64,000 nucleotides of DNA from Rhodospirillum sp. (lineage in GTDB: Bacteria > Pseudomonadota > Alphaproteobacteria > Dongiales > Dongiaceae): positions 246,850-310,849 of the forward strand of contig PNKY01000006.1 in assembly GCA_013822765.1 (NCBI GenBank), read 5' to 3'. Below, one piece after another: positions 33,444-42,007 of the stretch; within the stretch, counting starts at the first letter, position 1, and every line of letters starts with the position of its first letter. A model generated the notes under the pieces. It had not been told where the DNA came from. It did not search any database and was given only the letters and a program-made list of their open reading frames with translations. A program made the position numbers and the translations under genes.

Positions 33444-34184
33444 GTGGCACTTCTCGAACTCAGCGGCATTTCGAAACATTTCGGCGCGATCCAAGCCGTC
33501 AACGACATTTCGCTGTCGCTGGAGGCTGGAGAGGTCACCGGCCTGATGGGTGACAACGGCGCCGGCAAGTCGACGCTGGTCAAGATGATCGCCGGCAACT
33601 TCCGGCCGAGCAACGGCAGCATGCGCATGGAAGGCACCGAGCTGGTCCTTCACAAGCCGGTCGATGCGCGCCGGCACGGCATCGAGATCGTGCACCAGGA
33701 TCTGGCGCTGTGCGACAACCTCACAGCCGCGGCCAATGTCTACCTGGGCCGCGAGCCGCGGATCGGCTTCGGCCCCATCGGCATCCTCGACTACGCGGCC
33801 ATGTACAAGCGGGCCGGCGAGCTGTTCAAGGAACTGAAATCGGAAACCCGGCCGCGCGATCTCGTCAAGCAGATGTCGGGCGGCCAGCGCCAGGCGGTCG
33901 CGATCGCTCGCACCATGCTCTCGAAAGCCAAGATCGTGCTGATGGACGAGCCGACCGCCGCGATCTCGGTGCGCCAGGTGGCTGAGGTCTTGAATCTCAT
34001 CCGGCACCTTCGTGATCAAGGCCTCGCGATCATCCTGATCAGCCACCGCATGCCCGACGTGTTCGCGGTCGCCGACCGAGTCATCGTGATGCGCCGCGGC
34101 CGCAAGGTCGCCGACAAGAATATCTCTCAGAGTTCACCCGAGGAAGTCACCGGCCTCATCACCGGCGCCATCGAACAGGTTTGA
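33444..34184 (+). CDS. CUT2-type sugar ABC transporter ATPase, single domain (system A)
   Basis: A 246-residue ATPase with one nucleotide-binding domain, as in FrcA, rather than the double form of RbsA. Walker A GDNGAGKST near 35-43, Q-loop HQDLAL, signature MSGGQRQAV, Walker B VLMDEPTA, switch His in ISHRM. The start is GTG, chosen because GGGAGG lies 8-9 bp upstream and the conserved N-terminus begins there. It overlaps into the permease gene region, 2 bp before its ATG, so both are translated together. Confidence 0.93.
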   Translation: MALLELSGISKHFGAIQAVNDISLSLEAGEVTGLMGDNGAGKSTLVKMIAGNFRPSNGSMRMEGTELVLHKPVDARRHGIEIVHQDLALCDNLTAAANVYLGREPRIGFGPIGILDYAAMYKRAGELFKELKSETRPRDLVKQMSGGQRQAVAIARTMLSKAKIVLMDEPTAAISVRQVAEVLNLIRHLRDQGLAIILISHRMPDVFAVADRVIVMRRGRKVADKNISQSSPEEVTGLITGAIEQV

Positions 34185-34186
34185 CC

Positions 34187-35206
34187 ATGGCCACCACGCT
34201 CGACCAAACGATTGCGCAGAAGCAGCACAGCTGGCTGTCGTCGCTGACGGCCAGCCAAACCTTCTGGGTGCTGATCTCCGTCATGCTGGCCTGCATATTC
34301 CTGTCGTTCGCGACCGAATCCTTCGACACGCAGAAGAACCTTTACAACATCACGCGCAACACCACTTTCGTCGCGATCATCGCGCTTGGCATGACGCTGG
34401 TGATCATCACCGGCGGCATCGACCTGTCGGTCGGCTCGGTCCTATGCCTGTGCAGCATGGTGCTCGCGGTCACCATGAACGCCGGCTACAGCATCGAGAT
34501 CGGCATCCTGGCTTCGCTTGGCACCGCCTTGGTGATCGGCCTGTTCAACGGCATCCTGATCGCCTATCTCGGGTTTCCGCCCTTCGTCGTGACCCTCGGC
34601 ATGCTGTCGATCGCGCGCAGCCTGGCGATGGTCGCCTCCAACAACACCGTGGTGTTCCAGTTCGGCCCGGACCACGACCTGCTGCTCAAGCTCGGCGGCG
34701 GCGCCTGGGACTTCAGCCTGTTCGGCTCCACCATCAACATCGCCTATCCCGTGCTCTATATGGTGGCGTTCGCCCTGCTGACCGGCTTCGTCCTGCGCTG
34801 GACCCGGTTCGGCCGCCATGTCTACGCCATCGGCGGCAATGAGCACGCGGCGACCCTGACCGGCGTCCCGGTCCGCCCGATCAAGGTGGCGGTCTACGTC
34901 ATCTCGGCCATGGCGGCCGGTGTCGCCGGCATTGTCCAGACCGGTTGGCTCGGCGCGGTCACCACCAACATCGGCGCCGGGATGGAGTTGCAGGTGATCG
35001 CGGCCGCGGTCATCGGCGGCGCCAACCTCGCCGGCGGCATCGGCACGGCGTTCGGCGCCCTGGTCGGCGCGGCGCTGATCGAGGTCATCCGCAACAGCCT
35101 CGGCCTGCTCGGCATCAACGCCTTCTGGCAGGGCACCTTCATCGGCGGCGCCATCATCCTCGCGGTGATGTTCGACCGCATCCGTAATCTGCGTCAGAGC
35201 GAGTAG
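34187..35206 (+). CDS. CUT2-type sugar ABC transporter permease (system A)
   Basis: A 339-residue permease of the RbsC/FrcC family with about nine to ten helices. The hallmark block LGMTLVIITGGIDLSVGSVLCLCSMV is near residue 65-90, followed by GLFNGILIAYLGFPPFVVTLGMLSIARSL and the cytoplasmic FGRHVYAIGGNEHAATLTGVPV. It begins 2 bp after the ATPase stop. It should form the pore with the adjacent ATPase and binding protein A. Confidence 0.94.
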   Translation: MATTLDQTIAQKQHSWLSSLTASQTFWVLISVMLACIFLSFATESFDTQKNLYNITRNTTFVAIIALGMTLVIITGGIDLSVGSVLCLCSMVLAVTMNAGYSIEIGILASLGTALVIGLFNGILIAYLGFPPFVVTLGMLSIARSLAMVASNNTVVFQFGPDHDLLLKLGGGAWDFSLFGSTINIAYPVLYMVAFALLTGFVLRWTRFGRHVYAIGGNEHAATLTGVPVRPIKVAVYVISAMAAGVAGIVQTGWLGAVTTNIGAGMELQVIAAAVIGGANLAGGIGTAFGALVGAALIEVIRNSLGLLGINAFWQGTFIGGAIILAVMFDRIRNLRQSE

Positions 35207-35239
35207 ACGAACGGTTTCTGCTTCTGCGACGCATCGGCA

Positions 35240-35259
35240 CGAATGGTAGCTACCATTCG
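35240..35259. promoter_or_regulatory. perfect 20-bp palindrome upstream of sugar system B
   Basis: CGAATGGTAGCTACCATTCG reads the same on both strands over all 20 bases with no loop, which fits a dimeric repressor site better than an RNA hairpin. It lies 33 bp after the system A permease stop and 208 bp before the system B binding-protein start. Confidence 0.6.
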
Positions 35260-35343
35260 GCCCTGTTTGGCTGTGACCGTGCTTTACGCATCTTTTTGAG
35301 GGGCGGTTGTGCAGTTGGCGTAAGGGCGCAATATCCTTCTGCA

Positions 35344-35373
35344 TTGACGCGCGGCGCGTAACTCGCGTATTGA
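35344..35373 (+). promoter_or_regulatory. predicted promoter of sugar system B
   Basis: TTGACG (35344-35349) and TATTGA (35368-35373) are 18 bp apart. A small dyad GTCAG (35380-35384) / CTGAC (35394-35398) lies just past the expected start site and could be a second operator. The 5' leader would be about 87 bases, ending in GGGAGG before the ATG. Confidence 0.4.
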
Positions 35374-35467
35374 GATATTGTCAGACAAATCGACTGACCA
35401 AGATCGGCAGCGCAAGCGAAGCCCGATCGCACCGTGAAGTGCATCCAAGTACGCGTGGGAGGAAATA

Positions 35468-36421
35468 ATGAAGCGACTGTTTCTGGCTGGCGCCGCCCTG
35501 GCGCTGGCGATGAGCCTCGGCCTCTCGGCCGATGCGCAAGACAAGAAGACCCTGGCATTCGTGGTCAACGGCGCCTCCGACTTCTGGAAGGCGGCGGAAG
35601 CCGGCGTGGCGAAGGCCCAGACGGAGCTCCCGAACTACGAGCTGGTGTTCAAGTATCCGGAGACCGCGACGGCCGCCGTGCAGCAGCGCCTGATGGATGA
35701 CCTGGTGGCGGCGGGCGTCGCCGGCATCATGGTCAGCCCGAACGATCCGAAGCACTCGACTGAAGCGCTGAACCGCGTCGCCGACAATGCGGCGCTGTTC
35801 ACCACCGACAGCGACGCGCCGGACTCCAAGCGCATCGCCTACGTCGGCAGCTCCAATACCGATGCCGGCGTGCAGGCCGGCGAGTTGATGAAGAAGGCGA
35901 TGCCGGACGGCGGCAAGTGCATCATGTTCGTCGGCATCCTCGCCAACGACAATGCGCGCGAGCGGGTCGAAGGCATCAAGAAGTCAATCGCAGGCACCAA
36001 GATCGAGATCCTGGACGTGCGCGAGGACGATATCGACATGGCGCGCGCCAAGCGCAATGTCGAAGACGCCCTGGCCGCCAACCCGGACATCGATTGCCTG
36101 GCTGGCCTCTACTCCTACAACACGCCGCGCATCTACGAGGTGGTCAAGAACGCCGGCCAGCTCGGCAAGATCAAGATCATCGCGTTCGACGAGGATCCGA
36201 TCACCCTCGGCGGCGTCAAGGAAGGCACCATCGTCGGCACCGTGGTGCAGCAGCCCTATCAGTGGGGCTACGAAGGCATGAAGATGATGGCCAAGTACCT
36301 GGAAGGCGATAAGAGCTTCATTCCGGAGAACAAGCTGATCATCGTGCCCACCAAGATCATCGACCAATCCAACGTCGATGCCTTCTGGGCCGAGCTGAAG
36401 AAGCAGCAGGGCAAGAGCTAG
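35468..36421 (+). CDS. CUT2-type sugar ABC transporter substrate-binding protein (system B)
   Basis: A 317-residue periplasmic binding protein with signal peptide (cut after ADA, about residue 23). RbsB-like features are LAFVVNGASDFWKAAEAGVAKAQ, VAGIMVSPNDPKHSTEALN, TDSDAPDSKRIAYVGSSNTDAGVQAGELM, LAGLYSYNTPRIYEVVKNAG, IIAFDEDPITLGGVKEG and VQQPYQWGYEGMKMM. The sugar is unknown. The ATG follows GTGGGAGGAAATA. A 15-bp hairpin separates it from the ATPase. Confidence 0.93.
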   Translation: MKRLFLAGAALALAMSLGLSADAQDKKTLAFVVNGASDFWKAAEAGVAKAQTELPNYELVFKYPETATAAVQQRLMDDLVAAGVAGIMVSPNDPKHSTEALNRVADNAALFTTDSDAPDSKRIAYVGSSNTDAGVQAGELMKKAMPDGGKCIMFVGILANDNARERVEGIKKSIAGTKIEILDVREDDIDMARAKRNVEDALAANPDIDCLAGLYSYNTPRIYEVVKNAGQLGKIKIIAFDEDPITLGGVKEGTIVGTVVQQPYQWGYEGMKMMAKYLEGDKSFIPENKLIIVPTKIIDQSNVDAFWAELKKQQGKS

Positions 36422-36440
36422 CCACAACGGGGTGGTGGCA

Positions 36441-36480
36441 GGTGGAGCCGGCGCGGTGTTATGATCGCGCCGGCTCTACC
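36441..36480 (+). promoter_or_regulatory. strong intercistronic hairpin between binding protein and ATPase (system B)
   Basis: GGTGGAGCCGGCGCG (36441-36455) pairs with CGCGCCGGCTCTACC (36466-36480), 15 pairs including one G-U, around a 10-base loop. It lies 19 bases after the binding-protein stop and 14 bases before the ATPase start. No T-run follows, which suggests an mRNA-stabilising element giving more binding protein than ATPase, or partial termination. Confidence 0.65.
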
Positions 36481-36494
36481 GTCTCATAGGCACC

Positions 36495-38057
36495 ATGTCA
36501 GCGCAGCAGGCGGCGGTCGCCGCGCCCTTCCTCGAGCTTCAGGACATCGGCAAGACCTATCCCGGGGTCGTCGCCCTGTCCGGCGTCAGCCTGTCGGTCG
36601 CGCCGAGTGAGGTCATCGGCCTGGTCGGCGAGAACGGGGCCGGTAAATCCACCCTCATGAAGATCCTCGGCGGCGTGGTCGCGCCGAGCGCGGGCGCCAT
36701 CCTGATCGACGGCGCCGAGCGGGCCTCCCTGACCGTCAAGGACGCCACCAAGGCCGGCATCGCCTTCGTGCATCAGGAACTCAACCTGTTCGACAATCTC
36801 GACGTCGCCGCCAATGTCTTCATCGGGCGTGAGCCGCGCTTTGGCGGGCCGCTGCAGCTGATCGATACCGGCAAGCTGCATGAGAAGGTGAAGCCCCTCC
36901 TCGCTCGCCTGGGAACCGATTTCGGGCCCTCCACGCCAGTGGCAGACCTTTCCCTCGCCCAGCGCCAATTGGTGGAGATCGCCAAGGCACTGTCGCTGGA
37001 CGCCCGCCTGGTCATCATGGACGAGCCGACCTCGAGCCTGACCGCCAGCGAGACCGCGCGCCTGCTCGGCGTCATCGCCGATCTGAAGGCGAACGGCGTC
37101 AGCGTCATCTACATCTCGCACCGCCTGCAGGAGGTGGAGCGCTGCGCCGACCGCGTGCTGGTGCTGCGCGACGGCAAGATGGTCGGCCACTTGCCCCAGG
37201 GCGAGATCGAGCACGACAAGATGATCCACCTGATGATCGGCCGGGACCTGAAGTCGCTCTACATCCCGCCGGCCGGCCCGCCGCGCGAGGTGGCGCTGGA
37301 CCTCAAGGAGGTCCGCACCACCGCTTTTCCGGCCCGGACGGTCAACCTCGCCCTCCGCGTCGGCGAAATCCTGGGGCTGGCCGGCCTGGTCGGCTCCGGA
37401 CGCACCGAGCTCGCGCGGGCCATCTTCGGCATCGACCGGACCGTCGGCGGCGAAATCATCCTGCTCGGCAACCCTGTCCAGATCACCGAGCCGCGCGGCG
37501 CCATCGACCGCGGCCTCTACCTCATCCCGGAGGATCGCAAGCAGTGCGGCCTGCTGCTGGACTTCTCGGTCGCCGAGAACATCTCGCTCGCCAACCTGCC
37601 GGCCTATGCCCGCGCCACCATCGTGCAGGGCGACGCCGAAGCCAAAAACGCCGAGGAGCAGAAGGTGAAGCTGCGCATCAAGGTGCCGTCGGTCGCGACC
37701 CAGACCTCCTCGCTCTCCGGCGGCAACCAGCAGAAGGTCGTGCTTGGCAAGTGGCTGAGCATGAGCCCCAAGGTCATCATCTTCGACGAACCGACCCGCG
37801 GCATCGACGTCGGCGCCAAGGGCGAGATCTACGAGCTGATGCGCGGCCTCGCCGATTCCGGCGTCGCGATCCTGATGATCTCCAGCGACATGGAGGAAGT
37901 GATCGGCGTCAGCGACCGGATCGCGGTCATGCACGAGGGCAAGATCAGCGGCGTGCTGGAGCGCAGCGAATTCAGCGAGGATCGCGTGCTGCAGCTCGCG
38001 GTCGGCAAGAGCCGCCAGGAAATGGCGGCCGTGAAGATGGTGATGGGGGGCGAGTAG
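36495..38057 (+). CDS. CUT2-type sugar ABC transporter ATPase, double domain (system B)
   Basis: A 520-residue RbsA-like ATPase with two nucleotide-binding domains. First domain: Walker A GENGAGKST near 48, signature LSLAQRQLV, Walker B VIMDEPTSSL. Second domain (from about 260): degenerate Walker A GLVGSGRTE, signature LSGGNQQKVVLGKWL, Walker B IIFDEPTRGIDVG. This asymmetry is normal for the family. It precedes its permease by 5 bp. Confidence 0.95.
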   Translation: MSAQQAAVAAPFLELQDIGKTYPGVVALSGVSLSVAPSEVIGLVGENGAGKSTLMKILGGVVAPSAGAILIDGAERASLTVKDATKAGIAFVHQELNLFDNLDVAANVFIGREPRFGGPLQLIDTGKLHEKVKPLLARLGTDFGPSTPVADLSLAQRQLVEIAKALSLDARLVIMDEPTSSLTASETARLLGVIADLKANGVSVIYISHRLQEVERCADRVLVLRDGKMVGHLPQGEIEHDKMIHLMIGRDLKSLYIPPAGPPREVALDLKEVRTTAFPARTVNLALRVGEILGLAGLVGSGRTELARAIFGIDRTVGGEIILLGNPVQITEPRGAIDRGLYLIPEDRKQCGLLLDFSVAENISLANLPAYARATIVQGDAEAKNAEEQKVKLRIKVPSVATQTSSLSGGNQQKVVLGKWLSMSPKVIIFDEPTRGIDVGAKGEIYELMRGLADSGVAILMISSDMEEVIGVSDRIAVMHEGKISGVLERSEFSEDRVLQLAVGKSRQEMAAVKMVMGGE

Positions 38058-38062
38058 GCGCG

Positions 38063-39049
38063 ATGTACAAGAAGGACCTCAGTCTGCTCGTTCTCATCCT
38101 GGTGGTCGGGACCGTGGTCGCGATCATCAACCCGCGCTTCCTGTCGCCCATCAACATCGCCAACACCGCCAACCTGATCGGCCTGTTCGGCGTGTTCTCA
38201 ATCGGCATGGCGTTCGTCATCATCACCGGCGGCATCGAACTGTCGGTCGGTTCGATCTTCGCCTTGCTCGGCGTCATTTTCATCGACCTGCTGGTGACCT
38301 ATGAGATGGACTGGCCGCTGGCCGTCATCATCACCGTTATCGGCGGGACCGCGATGGGCTGGCTGCACGGCTTCCTGGTCACCAAGGCCAAGCTGCAGCC
38401 GTTCGTCGTCACCCTGTGCGGCCTGCTGATCTATCGCGGCATCGCGCGCTACTACACCAACGACGGCACCGCCGGCTTCGAGTTCGGCGTGACCTTTCCG
38501 ACGCTGGAATGGCTGACGACTGGCCGAATGTTCGGGCTCATCCCGCACAGCTTCATCGTGTTCATCCTGCTCGCGGCCATCATGGGGATCGTGCTGCACA
38601 AATCGGTGTTCGGCCGCTACCTGTTCGCGGTCGGCAAGAACGAGGAGGCGGCGCGCTATTCCGGCATCCGCACCGACAGCATCATCACCGCAGCCTATGT
38701 GATCTCCGGCGCGCTGTGCGGCCTGTCGGCGATCTACCTCGCGATGTACACCCGCTCGATCTCGCCCGCCTCGCACGGCAGCTTCTACGAGCTCTATGCG
38801 ATCGCCGCCGCCGTCCTCGGCGGCTGCTCGCTGCGCGGCGGCGAAGGCTCAATCGTGGGCGTCGTGCTCGGCACCATCCTGCTGCAGGTGCTGCAGAACC
38901 TGGTCAACCTGCTCGGCATCCCCTCATCGCTCAATTTCGCAGTGATCGGCGGCGTCATCCTGATCGGCGTGCTGGCCGACCAATACGTCGCGCGGCGGCG
39001 GCAGGTAAACCTGGCCAAGAAACAGGCGGCGCCTTCGGGTGTTGACTAG
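38063..39049 (+). CDS. CUT2-type sugar ABC transporter permease (system B)
   Basis: A 328-residue RbsC-like permease. The block IGMAFVIITGGIELSVGSIFALLGVIF lies near residue 48-75, then GWLHGFLVTKAKLQPFVVTLCGLLIYRGIARYY and FGRYLFAVGKNEEAARYSGI. The ATG at 38063 follows the ATPase stop directly; the open frame upstream lies inside the ATPase and is not real. Its stop overlaps the end of the convergent PotA-like gene by 4 bp. Confidence 0.94.
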   Translation: MYKKDLSLLVLILVVGTVVAIINPRFLSPINIANTANLIGLFGVFSIGMAFVIITGGIELSVGSIFALLGVIFIDLLVTYEMDWPLAVIITVIGGTAMGWLHGFLVTKAKLQPFVVTLCGLLIYRGIARYYTNDGTAGFEFGVTFPTLEWLTTGRMFGLIPHSFIVFILLAAIMGIVLHKSVFGRYLFAVGKNEEAARYSGIRTDSIITAAYVISGALCGLSAIYLAMYTRSISPASHGSFYELYAIAAAVLGGCSLRGGEGSIVGVVLGTILLQVLQNLVNLLGIPSSLNFAVIGGVILIGVLADQYVARRRQVNLAKKQAAPSGVD

Positions 39050-40161
39050 CCCTCGGCCCCTTCCAGCACCAGCAGGTCCTCGCGACCGAAGGTCACGGTC
39101 ACCTGTGCGCCGCGCGCTGGCGGGGTGACGTTGGGGTTGTTGAAGGTGTCGAGCGAGATCGCGTTCTCCTGGAACCGCACGCGGATGCGCACGACCGAGC
39201 CGAGGAAGCTCACCTCCTCGATGGTGCCGACCATGCGGTTGCGCGGGCCGCTCTCCTTGGCGAACGAACTGGCGATCTTGGCGGCTTCCTGCAGCTCGGT
39301 CTGATGCAGGGTCGCCGCCTCCGGGCGCAGCGCGGCTGCGCAGGCCTCGCCCGCCTGCAGGTGTCCGATGCGCTTGGCGGCGAAGACTTCCTGGCCATCG
39401 ATCACGATCTTGCCGGCAGCGGGATCGACGATCTTGCCCTTGAGGATGTTGAGCGTGCCAACGAAGGAGGCGACGAAGCGGGTCTTGGGATTGTTGTAGA
39501 TCTCGAACGGCGTGCCGATCTGCTCCACCCGCCCTTCGTTCATCACCACGATGCGGTCGGACATCGAGAGCGCTTCTTCCTGGTCGTGCGTCACGTAGAT
39601 GGTGGTGATGCCGAGGCTGCGCTGCAGCGAGCGGATCTCCTCGCGCAGCGACACGCGGATCTTGGCGTCGAGCGCCGACAGCGGCTCGTCCAGCAGCAGG
39701 ACCTTCGGGCTGATGGCGAGGGCGCGCGCCAGCGCCACGCGCTGCTGCTGCCCGCCGGACAGCTGATAGGGATAGCGCGCGCCGAGCTGCGGCAGCTTGA
39801 TGATCCTCAGCATCTCCTCGACCCGCGCCTTGATCTCAGCGGCCGGCTTGCGGGCGATCTTGAGGCCGAAGGCGACGTTGTCCGCCACCGTCATGTTGGG
39901 GAACAGCGCGTAGGACTGGAACACCATGCCGACATTGCGCTGGTTGGGGCGCAGGCCCGTGATGTCGCGGCCGTCGATCTTGATTGCGCCGGCGCTCGGA
40001 ATCTCGAACCCGGCCACCATGCGCAAGGTCGTGGTCTTGCCGCAGCCGGACGGGCCGAGGAAGGAGACGAACTCGCCGCGCTCCACATCGAGGTCGAACT
40101 TTTGCACCACGGTTTGTTGGCCGTAGTTCTTGCGCACGTCACTTAGATCCAGGAACGCCAT
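39046..40161 (-). CDS. PotA/AfuC-type ABC transporter ATPase
   Basis: A 371-residue ATPase: N-terminal nucleotide-binding domain (Walker A GPSGCGKTT near 35-43, Q-loop VFQSYALFP, signature LSGGQQQRVALARAL, Walker B VLLLDEPLSALD, His in YVTHDQEEA) and a C-terminal TOBE regulatory domain from about residue 235. It powers the two permeases encoded immediately upstream. Members of this group carry polyamines, ferric iron, or 2-aminoethylphosphonate. The ATG at 40161 follows GGGGAAG; a GTG two codons earlier is the alternative. Confidence 0.92.
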   Translation of the reverse strand: MAFLDLSDVRKNYGQQTVVQKFDLDVERGEFVSFLGPSGCGKTTTLRMVAGFEIPSAGAIKIDGRDITGLRPNQRNVGMVFQSYALFPNMTVADNVAFGLKIARKPAAEIKARVEEMLRIIKLPQLGARYPYQLSGGQQQRVALARALAISPKVLLLDEPLSALDAKIRVSLREEIRSLQRSLGITTIYVTHDQEEALSMSDRIVVMNEGRVEQIGTPFEIYNNPKTRFVASFVGTLNILKGKIVDPAAGKIVIDGQEVFAAKRIGHLQAGEACAAALRPEAATLHQTELQEAAKIASSFAKESGPRNRMVGTIEEVSFLGSVVRIRVRFQENAISLDTFNNPNVTPPARGAQVTVTFGREDLLVLEGAEG

Positions 40162-40189
40162 ACTCACTTCCCCTTTCGACGCCGCACGG

Positions 40190-40975
40190 TCACGGCATCG
40201 CCTTGATCTGTTTGCCGCGCCCGACCACGTTGATGAGCCCCATGCAGGCCCAGGTCACCAGGAACGCGATAACCGCCAGCGCCGATGGCTCGTAGGCGCG
40301 GTTGGCGCCGATCAACTGCAGGTACGGTCCGAAGGCCGGCCGGTTAAGCAGGCTGGCCATGGTGAACTCGCCGATCACGGTCGCAAACGTCAGGAACGCG
40401 CCGCTCAGGATCGCCACCCGCACGTTGGGCAGAATCACCTTGAACAGGATCGTTGGCCATCTGGCGCCGAGATTCTCCGCGGCTTCGGTCAGCACCCGCA
40501 CGTCGATCGCCCGCATTCCGGTATCGACCGCACGATACATGTAGGGCAGCGCCAGCGCGACGTAGCTGAACACCAGCAGCAGATCGGTGGAGCGCGCACT
40601 CCCCGTCAGCGGCACGATCGACGAGGTGTTGTAGAGCCGCAGATAGCCGAACACGATGACGATCGCCGGGATCACCAGCGGCATCAGGGTGATGAATTCC
40701 ACGACCGGCCGCAGCTTGGGCAGGCGAAGCTGGATCCAATACGACGTCGGCACCACGATCAGCACCCCGACGAGGATGGTGAGAACGGCCATGAGCGTCG
40801 AATAGCCGAAGGTCGCCTGGAATTTCGGATCAGCGAACACCACGCGATAGGCATCGAAGCTGTATTCACCGCGCCGCATGCGCAGCGAGAATTCGAAGGT
40901 GCCGATCAACGGCACCACGAAATAGAGCGTGCCGACGATGATGGCGATCCAGGAGCCGATCTTCTGCTGCTTCAT
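40190..40975 (-). CDS. PotC-type ABC transporter permease
   Basis: A 261-residue permease with six helices and an EAA loop (DVRVLTEAAENLGARWPTILFKVILPNVRVAILSG). It corresponds to PotC/PhnV, the second permease of the polyamine-type importer. Its ATG overlaps the stop of the first permease (ATGA); a GTG three codons upstream is possible. Next to it on the same strand is the ATPase. Confidence 0.93.
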   Translation of the reverse strand: MKQQKIGSWIAIIVGTLYFVVPLIGTFEFSLRMRRGEYSFDAYRVVFADPKFQATFGYSTLMAVLTILVGVLIVVPTSYWIQLRLPKLRPVVEFITLMPLVIPAIVIVFGYLRLYNTSSIVPLTGSARSTDLLLVFSYVALALPYMYRAVDTGMRAIDVRVLTEAAENLGARWPTILFKVILPNVRVAILSGAFLTFATVIGEFTMASLLNRPAFGPYLQLIGANRAYEPSALAVIAFLVTWACMGLINVVGRGKQIKAMP

Positions 40976-41883
40976 CGCTGCCACCGGTCGCTGCGGGCGC
41001 GCAGCCAGATATAGGCGCCGTTGGAAAGACCGGTGATGACGATCATGCCGAGCGCCAGCGCGTAGCCCAGGTTCTGGTCATGCAGCACGTCGCCGCGGAT
41101 CTGCGCATAGAGCAGGATGGTGACGATGTTGAGCGACGATCCGGTCAGCGCATAAGCGGTCGCAATCGCGCCGAAGGAATTTGCGAACAGCAGCAGCGTC
41201 GTGCCGACGATCGCGGGCCACAGGATCGGCAGCGCGACGTGGCGCCAGTATTCCCAATGGCTCGCGCCCAGGATCGATGCCGCCTCGCGCCACTCGCGCT
41301 TCAGGCCATCGAGCGCTGGCGTGATGATGAGGACCATGAGCGGAATCTGGAAATAGAGATAGGTGAGCGTCAGGCCCCAGAAGCTGAGCAGGTTGAAGCC
41401 GGTTCGGTAGATGTTGAAATCGAACAGGGTGATGAGCAGCGTGGTCACGATCCCGGTGCGCCCCAGCGTCGCCAGGAATGCGAAGGCGAGCGGCAGCCCG
41501 GCGAAGTTGGAAGCGACGCCCGAGAAGGTCATCAGGGTCGGCCGGAGCCATTGCGGCAAGCCGCCGAGCACCGCGGCATAGGCGAGCGCGAAGCCGAGCA
41601 GCGCGCCGACCACCGCCGAGGCGACGCTGATCTTGATGCTGATCCAGTAGGCGCTGCGGATCGAATCCGAGGTAAACAGCTGCGCGATGTTCGCGAGCGT
41701 GAAATTACCCTCGGCATCCTGGAACGCGCCGACCACGAGATAAAGGGTCGGAACGATCAGGAACATCAACGCGAAGATGAAGAACGGCGTCACGCCGACC
41801 CACGCCCAGGCCGTCTGCCCGAACTGGACGGTTCGGGACCGCGGCGCCGAAGCCTGGGATATGGCCTGCCCCTCTTGAGCCAT
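40972..41883 (-). CDS. PotB-type ABC transporter permease
   Basis: A 303-residue permease with six helices and the EAA loop LKREWREAASILGASHWEYWRHVALPILWPAIVGTT. It corresponds to PotB/PhnU. It starts about 125 bp after the binding-protein stop, with a strong hairpin between them. It overlaps the PotC-type gene by four bases. Confidence 0.93.
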   Translation of the reverse strand: MAQEGQAISQASAPRSRTVQFGQTAWAWVGVTPFFIFALMFLIVPTLYLVVGAFQDAEGNFTLANIAQLFTSDSIRSAYWISIKISVASAVVGALLGFALAYAAVLGGLPQWLRPTLMTFSGVASNFAGLPLAFAFLATLGRTGIVTTLLITLFDFNIYRTGFNLLSFWGLTLTYLYFQIPLMVLIITPALDGLKREWREAASILGASHWEYWRHVALPILWPAIVGTTLLLFANSFGAIATAYALTGSSLNIVTILLYAQIRGDVLHDQNLGYALALGMIVITGLSNGAYIWLRARSDRWQR

Positions 41884-41929
41884 TCAATTCTCTAACGAAT
41901 ATGGCGGCGATCTGCCTTGCAGATGCGTC

Positions 41930-41967
41930 TCCCCCGCCCGCACCGGATCATCGGCGCGGGCGGGGGA
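41930..41967 (-). promoter_or_regulatory. strong hairpin between binding protein and permease genes
   Basis: TCCCCCGCCCGC (41930-41941) pairs perfectly with GCGGGCGGGGGA (41956-41967) across a 14-base loop, 41 bases after the binding-protein stop on the minus strand. There is no T-run. As in the sugar system B operon, it probably raises the binding-protein to permease ratio. Confidence 0.65.
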
Positions 41968-42007
41968 ACGTTGCAAGCAAAAAGCCTGTTGGAACGGTCG
42001 GTCTAGG

